From: Methylobacterium dankookense
GTDB taxonomy: Bacteria > Pseudomonadota > Alphaproteobacteria > Rhizobiales > Beijerinckiaceae
NCBI RefSeq assembly: GCF_902141855.1
Contig: NZ_CABFVH010000009.1
Span: 62,001-126,000, forward strand
Direction of reading: 5' to 3'
Length of the DNA stretch: 64,000 nt
Below are positions 58,230-64,000 of the stretch, in pieces (the first letter of the stretch is position 1; each line of letters begins with the position of its first letter). The position numbers were made by a program, and so were the translations under genes. The notes beneath the pieces are model-generated. The model saw nothing but the letters and a program-made list of their open reading frames with translations. It did no database searches and had not been told where the DNA came from.

Positions 58230-60461
58230 ATGTTCGACGTTCAACGCGAAGAGCTGATCTGGGGCGACCGCAAGCTCGTCCTCGAGACCGGCAAGGTCGC
58301 CCGCCAGGCGGACGGCGCCGTGATCGCCACCTACGGCGAGACCTCGGTGCTCGCCACGGTGGTCTCGGCCAAGGAGCCGAAGGCCGGCATCGACTTCCTG
58401 CCGCTCACCGTGAACTACCAGGAGCGCGCCTACGCCGCCGGCCGCATCCCGGGCGGCTACTTCAAGCGCGAGGGCCGTCCCTCCGAGAAGGAGACCCTGG
58501 TCTCCCGCCTGATCGACCGGCCGATCCGCCCGCTCTTCGTCGAGGGCTGGCGCAACGACACCCAGGTCGTCGTCACCGTGCTGACCCACGACCTCGAGAA
58601 CGATCCCGACATCGTCTCGATGGTGGCGGCCTCCGCGGCCCTCACGCTCTCCGGCGTGCCCTTCATGGGCCCGATCGGCGCGGCCCGCGTCGGCTACGTC
58701 AACGGCGGCTACAAGCTGAACCCGCTGGTCACCGAGACCAAGGACGAGTCGACCCTCGACCTCGTCGTCGCCGGCACGCAGGACGCCGTGCTGATGGTGG
58801 AGTCCGAGGCGAAGGAGCTCTCCGAGGACGTGATGCTCGGGGCCGTGATGTTCGGCCACAAGCACTTCCAGCCGGTGATCGAGGCGATCATCCGTCTCGC
58901 CGAGAAGGCCGCCAAGGAGCCGCGCGACTTCTCCGCCCCCGAGAACGCCGACGTGGAGAAGGCCGTCCTCGACATCTGCGAGGCGGAGCTGCGCGACGCC
59001 TACAAGATCACGGTCAAACAGGAGCGCTACAAGGCCGTCGACGCCGTGAAGGCGAAGGTGGTCGCGGCCCTCTGCCCCACGGACGGCGAGCAGAAGTTTA
59101 GCCCTGAAAAGGTCAAGGCCGCCTTCAAGGAGGCCCAGTCGAAGGTGGTCCGCTGGAACATCCTCGACACCGGCTCGCGCATCGACGGCCGCGACGTGAA
59201 GACGGTCCGCTCGATCCTCTCCGAGGTCGGCGTGCTGCCCCGCGCCCACGGCTCGGCCCTGTTCACCCGCGGCGAGACGCAGGCCCTCGTGGTGGCCACC
59301 CTCGGCACCGGCGAGGACGAGCAGTTCATCGACGCGCTGGAAGGCACCTACAAGGAGACCTTCCTGCTGCACTACAACTTCCCGCCCTATTCGGTGGGTG
59401 AGACCGGCCGCATGGGTTCGCCCGGCCGCCGCGAGATCGGCCACGGCAAGCTCGCCTGGCGCGCGATCCACCCGGTCCTGCCGCCGGCCCACGAGTTCCC
59501 GTACACGATCCGCGTCGTGTCCGAGATCACCGAGTCGAACGGCTCCTCCTCGATGGCCTCCGTCTGCGGCGGCTCGCTGTCGCTGATGGATGCGGGCGTG
59601 CCCCTGCGCCGTCCGGTGGCCGGCATCGCCATGGGCCTCATCCTCGAGGGCGAGCGCTTCGCGGTGCTCTCCGACATCCTCGGCGACGAGGATCATCTCG
59701 GCGACATGGACTTCAAGGTGGCCGGCACGGAGGAGGGCATCACCTCCCTCCAGATGGACATCAAGATCGCCGGCATCACCGAGGAGATCATGAAGATCGC
59801 CCTCGCCCAGGCGAAGGACGGCCGCGGCCACATCCTGACCGAGATGGCCAAGGCGCTCACCGCCGCCCGTCCCGAGCTCGGCGAGTACGCCCCGCGCATC
59901 GAGACCATGCAGATCCCGACCGACAAGATCCGCGAAGTGATCGGCACGGGCGGCAAGGTGATCCGCGAGATCGTCGAGAAGACCGGCGCCAAGATCAACA
60001 TCGAGGATACCGGCATCGTGAAGATCGCCTCCTCGGACGGCAAGGCGATCAAGGCGGCCTATAACTGGATCCGCTCGATCGTGGCCGAGGCCGAGGTCGG
60101 CGTGATCTACGACGGCACCGTGGTGAAGACGATGGAGTTCGGCGCCTTCGTCAACTTCTTCGGCGCCAAGGACGGCCTCGTCCACATCTCGGAGCTCGCC
60201 GCCCAGCGCGTCGCCAAGGTCACCGACGTGGTGAAGGAAGGCGACAAGGTGAAGGTGAAGTTCCTCGGTCAGGACGACCGCGGCAAGATCCGCCTCTCCA
60301 TGAAGGTCGTCGACCAGCAGACCGGCGAGGACATCACCGAGAAGCTGAAGGCCCAGCGCGATGCCGAGCGGGCCGAGCGCGGCGACGAGCCGCGCGAGCC
60401 CCGCGAAGGCCGCGAGGGCGGCCGCCACCGCGGCGAGCGCCGCCGCGACGCGGGCGAGTAA
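58230..60461 (+). CDS. pnp: Polyribonucleotide nucleotidyltransferase (PNPase)
   Basis: The 743-residue trimeric 3'-5' exoribonuclease of the RNA degradosome phosphorolyses RNA. It has two RNase PH cores ([20 protein letters not shown] in the first, [20 protein letters not shown] in the second, catalytic region [15 protein letters not shown]). A KH domain ([20 protein letters not shown]) and an S1 domain ([20 protein letters not shown]) follow. The Arg/Glu-rich tail of about 30 residues is typical for alphaproteobacteria and may bind partners. AAGGGA lies upstream of ATG 58230. Confidence 0.97.
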   Translation: MFDVQREELIWGDRKLVLETGKVARQADGAVIATYGETSVLATVVSAKEPKAGIDFLPLTVNYQERAYAAGRIPGGYFKREGRPSEKETLVSRLIDRPIRPLFVEGWRNDTQVVVTVLTHDLENDPDIVSMVAASAALTLSGVPFMGPIGAARVGYVNGGYKLNPLVTETKDESTLDLVVAGTQDAVLMVESEAKELSEDVMLGAVMFGHKHFQPVIEAIIRLAEKAAKEPRDFSAPENADVEKAVLDICEAELRDAYKITVKQERYKAVDAVKAKVVAALCPTDGEQKFSPEKVKAAFKEAQSKVVRWNILDTGSRIDGRDVKTVRSILSEVGVLPRAHGSALFTRGETQALVVATLGTGEDEQFIDALEGTYKETFLLHYNFPPYSVGETGRMGSPGRREIGHGKLAWRAIHPVLPPAHEFPYTIRVVSEITESNGSSSMASVCGGSLSLMDAGVPLRRPVAGIAMGLILEGERFAVLSDILGDEDHLGDMDFKVAGTEEGITSLQMDIKIAGITEEIMKIALAQAKDGRGHILTEMAKALTAARPELGEYAPRIETMQIPTDKIREVIGTGGKVIREIVEKTGAKINIEDTGIVKIASSDGKAIKAAYNWIRSIVAEAEVGVIYDGTVVKTMEFGAFVNFFGAKDGLVHISELAAQRVAKVTDVVKEGDKVKVKFLGQDDRGKIRLSMKVVDQQTGEDITEKLKAQRDAERAERGDEPREPREGREGGRHRGERRRDAGE

Positions 60462-60492
60462 GCCTCGCTCGTAACGCCTGCTGACGTTCGGG

Positions 60493-60524
60493 AAGCGCGG
60501 TCCTTCGGGGCCGCGCTTTTCGTT
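60493..60524 (+). terminator. Intrinsic terminator after pnp
   Basis: AAGCGCGGTCC-TTCG-GGGCCGCGCTT is a near-perfect hairpin with a UUCG-type loop and is followed by TTCGTTT. It lies 31 bp after the pnp stop and should end the rpsO-pnp transcript. Confidence 0.8.
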
Positions 60525-60554
60525 TGGGCGTTAGGTTCGCGCTATGCTCGCGGC

Positions 60555-61025
60555 ATGCCGCAGCCGCCCACCCCGATCCACCGCCTCGGCCCCGCCGACG
60601 TCGCGCGGCTCCGCGCCCTCAACGCGCTCTTCGCCGAGGTCTTCGACGACCGCGAGACCTATGCCGGCGCCCCGCCGCCGGATGCCTGGCTCGCGGAGCT
60701 TCTGGGCAAGGAGCACATCGTCGTGCTGGCGGCGCTCGACGGGGAGGCGGTGATCGGCGGGCTCGTCGCCTACGCCTTCGACAAGGCCGAGCGGATGCGC
60801 CGCGAGATCTACATCTACGACCTCGCCGTGGCGGAGGCCCATCGCCGCCGGGGCGTGGCGACCGCCCTGATCGCGCACCTGCGCGAGATCGCGTCCGCCT
60901 GCGGGGCCTGGGTGGTCTTCGTCCAGGCCGATCCCGGCGACGATCCGGCCATCGCGCTCTACGGGAAGCTCGGCACGCGCGAGGCGGTGCTGCATTTCGA
61001 CATCGCGGTCGGGGAAGGGCCGTGA
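60555..61025 (+). CDS. AAC(3)-I-like GNAT acetyltransferase
   Basis: The 156-residue protein closely follows the AAC(3)-I pattern as I recall it: HRLGPADVARLRALNALFAE, EIYIYDLAVAEAHRRRGVAT (acetyl-CoA loop), ALIAHLREIASACGAWVVFV, QADPGDDPAIALYGKLGTRE and AVLHFDIAVGEGP. AAC(3)-I enzymes acetylate the 3-amino group of aminoglycosides. Here the gene is alone, directly behind pnp's terminator, with no integron, transposon or recombination site around it. It looks like a resident chromosomal homologue. Its natural substrate may not be an antibiotic. Confidence 0.85.
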   Translation: MPQPPTPIHRLGPADVARLRALNALFAEVFDDRETYAGAPPPDAWLAELLGKEHIVVLAALDGEAVIGGLVAYAFDKAERMRREIYIYDLAVAEAHRRRGVATALIAHLREIASACGAWVVFVQADPGDDPAIALYGKLGTREAVLHFDIAVGEGP

Positions 61026-61117
61026 CGGCCGCCCATGCCTCGGGGCCGGGCCGGCGCGCTTGACTCCGGTCGAGGCGACGGGAAACTCGCCCCGCATCCG
61101 AGCCGGAGGTCCGTTCT

Positions 61118-61693
61118 GTGGTTGCCGAGCCCCTCAACAAGGATTGCTTCCGCCCGCCGAAGCGCGCGGTTCAGGAGCGGATCGCGCGCGGGTTCACCGA
61201 TCACGGCCAGAACGGCGGGATGTCGCACGTCCAGCAGGTGCATCTCAGCCCCGGCCAGAACTACTACCGCTTCTGCGACACGGCGCGGTTCGCGAAGGAC
61301 CCGGCCGGGGCCGCTTCGGGCGGCTGGTGGATCGACTACGAGGTCTTCCTCAAGATCCGGAACGTGGCGCGCGATGCGTCGACCATGCGGGACTATGCCG
61401 CGCGCCACGACCAGGCCGGCCTGAGCTACGCGGCCAAGCTCTACCTCGCCGTCCCCTATGAATGGGGGGATTGCGGCACGATCGTCGTCGCGCAGCTGCG
61501 GACGCGGCTCGATGCCTTCCGGGGCCGCGGCCTGACGGCCTATCTCGAGGGGAACGATCCGCGCGACGGCGGCACGAAGTATACGCCGATGCAGGACGCG
61601 ACCATCTCGCAGCTCTACATCCCGGAGCTGAGGAGCCACTTCGCCACGGCGTTCACCATCGTCGAGAAGGGGCCGGCGACCGCGTTCGTCTAG
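61118..61693 (+). CDS. Hypothetical protein (191 aa)
   Basis: The GTG start at 61118 follows CCGGAGG. The protein begins VVAEPLNKDCFRPPKRAVQE-like residues (read here as MVAEPLNKDCFRPPKRAVQE), and carries GQNYYRFCDTARFAKDPAGA, GGWWIDYEVFLKIRNVARDA, AKLYLAVPYEWGDCGTIVVA and DATISQLYIPELRSHFATAF. No signal peptide or membrane segment is present. Aromatic-rich motifs suggest a compact enzyme or binding fold, but I do not recognise it. Composition is like its neighbours. Confidence 0.65.
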   Translation: MVAEPLNKDCFRPPKRAVQERIARGFTDHGQNGGMSHVQQVHLSPGQNYYRFCDTARFAKDPAGAASGGWWIDYEVFLKIRNVARDASTMRDYAARHDQAGLSYAAKLYLAVPYEWGDCGTIVVAQLRTRLDAFRGRGLTAYLEGNDPRDGGTKYTPMQDATISQLYIPELRSHFATAFTIVEKGPATAFV

Positions 61694-61701
61694 GGGCCTC
61701 G

Positions 61702-61756
61702 TTGTGACACGCGCGCTTTCGCCGAACCGACGGCCACGTCCGCGGCGAGCGCTCAA
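61702..61756. repeat. Degenerate family A half-element (copy 7)
   Basis: TGACACGCGCGCTTTCGCCGA, then GGCGAGCGCTCAAG, matches the second module of family A with several changes. It begins nine bases after a stop codon, like several other copies. Confidence 0.55.
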
Positions 61757-61777
61757 GACATAGCAGGGAGGATCACC

Positions 61778-62431
61778 ATGAGCGACGCGGGCGGCGACGA
61801 GCTCGTCTTCTACACCTCGCCGATGTCGCGCGGGCGCATCGTCCGCTGGATGCTGGAGGAGGTCGGCGCCCCCTACCGCGCCGAGATCGTGGGGTTCGGC
61901 CCGGCGATGAAGGGCGCGGCCTACCGGGCGATCAACCCGCTCGGCAAGGTGCCGGCGCTGCGCCACGGCGACACGGCGGTGACCGAGACGGCGGCGATCT
62001 GCGCCTATCTCGCCGACGCCTTTCCGCAGGCCGGCCTCGCGCCCCCGCCCGGCAGCCGCGCCCGCGGGCCCTATTACCGCTGGCTGTTCTTCGCCGCCGG
62101 CCCCGTGGAGGCGGCCGTGACCAACAGGACGCTGAACGTCGCGGTGCCGGACGATCCGCGCCTGCGCGGCATGGTCGGCTACGGCTCGCTGCCCGAGGTG
62201 CTCGACGCGCTGGAGGGCGCCGTCACCGGGATCGAGTACCTCGCGGGCGACCGATTCTCGGCCGCCGACGTCTATGTCGGCTCGCATCTCGCCTGGGGCA
62301 TGGCCTTCGGCACCCTGGAGAAGCGCCCGGCCTTCGAGGCCTACACCGCCCGCCTGCTGGCCCGCCCGGCCGCCGTGCGGGCCCGCGCGATCGACGACCG
62401 GCTGCTCGCCGAGCAGGGGCAGGGGGTCTGA
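61778..62431 (+). CDS. Glutathione S-transferase
   Basis: The 217-residue cytosolic protein has an N-terminal thioredoxin-fold domain: LVFYTSPMSRGRIVRWMLEE (Ser of the SRGR region is the likely thiol-stabilising residue), GKVPALRHGDTAVTETAAIC (cis-Pro and the glutathione-binding E-T). A helical domain follows, with LEGAVTGIEYLAGDRFSAAD and VYVGSHLAWGMAFGTLEKRP. It conjugates or reduces electrophiles with glutathione; the substrate is unknown. An AGGGAGG precedes the ATG. Confidence 0.93.
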   Translation: MSDAGGDELVFYTSPMSRGRIVRWMLEEVGAPYRAEIVGFGPAMKGAAYRAINPLGKVPALRHGDTAVTETAAICAYLADAFPQAGLAPPPGSRARGPYYRWLFFAAGPVEAAVTNRTLNVAVPDDPRLRGMVGYGSLPEVLDALEGAVTGIEYLAGDRFSAADVYVGSHLAWGMAFGTLEKRPAFEAYTARLLARPAAVRARAIDDRLLAEQGQGV

Positions 62432-62642
62432 GGGCGCTCGCCGGGGCGGGGGCCGGTACTCGGGAGCGGCTGTGATGGGTGGATGCCCGCTCCCGGCGAG
62501 CGGGCAGGGACCGCCGGATGTCTCCCCAACCGGCTCCGCGGCCGCCGAGGTGCCGTCTCAAGCGGCCGCGGGGCCGGCGGATCTCGATGGGCGGGTGGCC
62601 CGGGGCTTGCCCGGCCCCTGCGTCCCCGCCAGAGAGCCCCTG

Positions 62643-64000
62643 ATGAGCGACACCGTCACACCGGCCGAGGGCGCCGCGCCCGGGCTTGCCCGCGACCTCT
62701 CGGCCTTCAGCCTCGTCTGCATCGGGCTCGGCGCCACGATCGGGGCGGGGATCTTCGTGCTCACCGGCACGGCGGCGGCCGACTATGCCGGGCCGGCGCT
62801 CAGCCTCTCCTTCGTGCTCGGCAGCATCGCCTGCGCCTTCGTCGGGCTGTGCTACGCGGAGCTCGCCGCGATGATCCCGGCTGCGGGCTCGACCTACACC
62901 TATACCCGCGCGACGCTGGGCGAGCTCGCCGCCTGGATCGTCGGCTGGGACCTCGTGCTCGAATTCGCCTTCGCGGCGGCCACCGTCGCGGTCGGCTGGT
63001 CGGGCTACGCGCAGAGCCTGCTCGCCGATTTCGGCCTCGCGCTGCCGCCGGCGCTCGCCGCCGCGCCGGGAGCGGGGGGCCTCGTGAACCTGCCGGCCGG
63101 GCTGATCGTGCTGGCGCTGACCGCGCTCCTCGCCCGCGGCACCGCCGGCGCGGCGCGGGCGAATGCAGCGCTCGTCCTCCTCAAGGTGGCGATCATCCTC
63201 GCCTTCCTCGGCATCGGCCTCGCCCATCTGAAGCCCGCCCTGTGGAGCCCCTTCGTGCCGGAGAACACGGGCACCTTCGGGCAGTACGGCTGGAGCGGAG
63301 TCCTGCGCGGGGCGGGCGTGGTGTTCTTCGCCTTCATCGGCTTCGAGACGGTCTCGACGGCGGCCGGGGAGACGCGCGACCCGAAGCGCGACGCGCCGGT
63401 CGGGCTCCTCGGCTCGCTGGCGCTGACCACGCTCCTCTACGTGGCGGTGGCCATCGTGCTCACCGGCCTCGTGCCCTATCGCGATCTCGGCGTGGCCGAC
63501 CCGATCGCCCGGGCCGTCGACGCGATCGGGCTCGGCGGCTTCGCGGTCGTGATCAAGCTCGGCGCGCTCCTCGGGCTCACCACCTCGGCGCTCACGGCGC
63601 TCTACGGGCAGGCGCGCATCTTCTACGCCATGGCCCGCGACGGGCTGCTGCCGGCGGCCTTCGCCCGGGTCGATCCGGTGCGGCGGACCCCGGCGCTGAG
63701 CCAGGGGGTGATCGGACTCGGCACCGCGCTCGTCGCCGCGCTGGTGCCGATCGAGGTGCTGGGCGAGCTCGTCAGCATCGGCACGCTGCTCGCCTTCTGC
63801 CTCGTCTGCGCGGCGGTGCCCATCCTGCGCCGCCGCGAGCCGGACCGGCCCCGGCCCTTCCGGGTGCCGGCGGCGCCGCTGGTGGCCGCGCTCGGCATCC
63901 TCGCCTGCCTCGCCCTGATGGCGGGGCTGCCCGGCGACACCTGGATCCGGCTGGCCGTCTGGCTGGTGCTCGGGCTCGCGCTCTATGGCGGCTACGGGCG
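62643..64000 (+). CDS. APC-superfamily amino acid permease, partial
   Basis: The frame opens with ATG 62643 and runs off the right edge with no stop, giving at least 452 residues. The family signature is clear: SLVCIGLGATIGAGIFVLTG in helix 1, CYAELAAMIPAAGSTYTYTR in helices 2-3, GVVFFAFIGFETVSTAAGET in helix 6 and ALTALYGQARIFYAMARDGL in helix 8. The CAT-like subgroup (cationic amino acid transporters) has this GSTYTY and FIGFE pattern, so cationic amino acid or general amino acid uptake is likely. About 12 helices are visible or expected. The C-terminal end is outside the window. Confidence 0.9.
   Translation, partial: MSDTVTPAEGAAPGLARDLSAFSLVCIGLGATIGAGIFVLTGTAAADYAGPALSLSFVLGSIACAFVGLCYAELAAMIPAAGSTYTYTRATLGELAAWIVGWDLVLEFAFAAATVAVGWSGYAQSLLADFGLALPPALAAAPGAGGLVNLPAGLIVLALTALLARGTAGAARANAALVLLKVAIILAFLGIGLAHLKPALWSPFVPENTGTFGQYGWSGVLRGAGVVFFAFIGFETVSTAAGETRDPKRDAPVGLLGSLALTTLLYVAVAIVLTGLVPYRDLGVADPIARAVDAIGLGGFAVVIKLGALLGLTTSALTALYGQARIFYAMARDGLLPAAFARVDPVRRTPALSQGVIGLGTALVAALVPIEVLGELVSIGTLLAFCLVCAAVPILRRREPDRPRPFRVPAAPLVAALGILACLALMAGLPGDTWIRLAVWLVLGLALYGGYG

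Noticed and set aside
58128..60428. 766-codon minus-strand frame opposite pnp
   Set aside because: Shadow of pnp with biased composition; pnp is certain.

Overview
The window is GC-rich (low seventies percent by eye) alphaproteobacterial DNA. It looks like the chromosome of a Methylobacterium-type member of the Rhizobiales. The pointers are the ntrY-ntrX-hfq-hflX block, the rpsO-pnp pair, single-copy housekeeping genes (glmU, glmS, recG, mfd, rimO, pabABC, mazG), a sulfite dehydrogenase pair, a malyl-CoA-lyase-like enzyme, and many short palindromic intergenic repeats. The genus is an inference from gene content; no database was consulted.

Layout. 1-3100: tail of a TAXI-type solute-binding protein, a membrane-anchored Sel1-like protein, an RlpA-like protein, two small ORFans and a selenocysteine tRNA. 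3300-10400: ntrYX, hfq, hflX and a membrane class III nucleotide cyclase. 10400-15650: opgG facing away from glmU and glmS (cell-envelope precursors). 15650-19500: two FNR/FixK-like boxes, a small membrane protein and a tandem universal stress protein, then DCC/DUF393, DUF4166 and DUF502 proteins. 19700-23300: a parD gene with a frameshifted parE, recG, and a BrnT-type toxin with an HTH antitoxin. 23400-29150: a 2-hydroxyacid dehydrogenase with a carboxymuconolactone-decarboxylase-like protein, mfd and sdhE. 29500-39560: sorAB, a patatin, a malyl-CoA-lyase-like enzyme, hspQ, an IalB-like protein, a degenerate adenylating-enzyme-like protein, a degenerate receiver, a UbiH-like hydroxylase and a PhnA-like protein. 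39560-40580 is a gene-poor, repeat-rich kilobase. 40580-49740: quinone reductase, nicotinamidase, a HEPN/MNT pair, rimO, the folate genes pabB-pabA-pabC, a DoxX-like protein and mazG. 49740-52350: an iteron array, a plasmid-type RepA and a HARE-HTH protein. 52350-64000: YjbR-like protein, two SDRs, a LysR regulator, a DUF1275 protein, a histone-H1-like protein, rpsO-pnp, an AAC(3)-I-like acetyltransferase, a GST and a partial APC permease.

The most unusual part is 49.9-52.4 kb. Seven 18-bp iterons, several on a 22-bp period, precede a RepA_C-family initiator. A coiled-coil/winged-helix gene follows, and the flanks are dense in GGAAT/ATTCC motifs. This has the architecture of an iteron plasmid origin embedded among housekeeping genes. 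A second theme is at least six families of short palindromic elements. Many start within a few bases of a stop codon, and some supply the stop codon themselves, so they probably shape 3' ends of transcripts. Three toxin-antitoxin-like modules lie in the window, one of them with a broken toxin.
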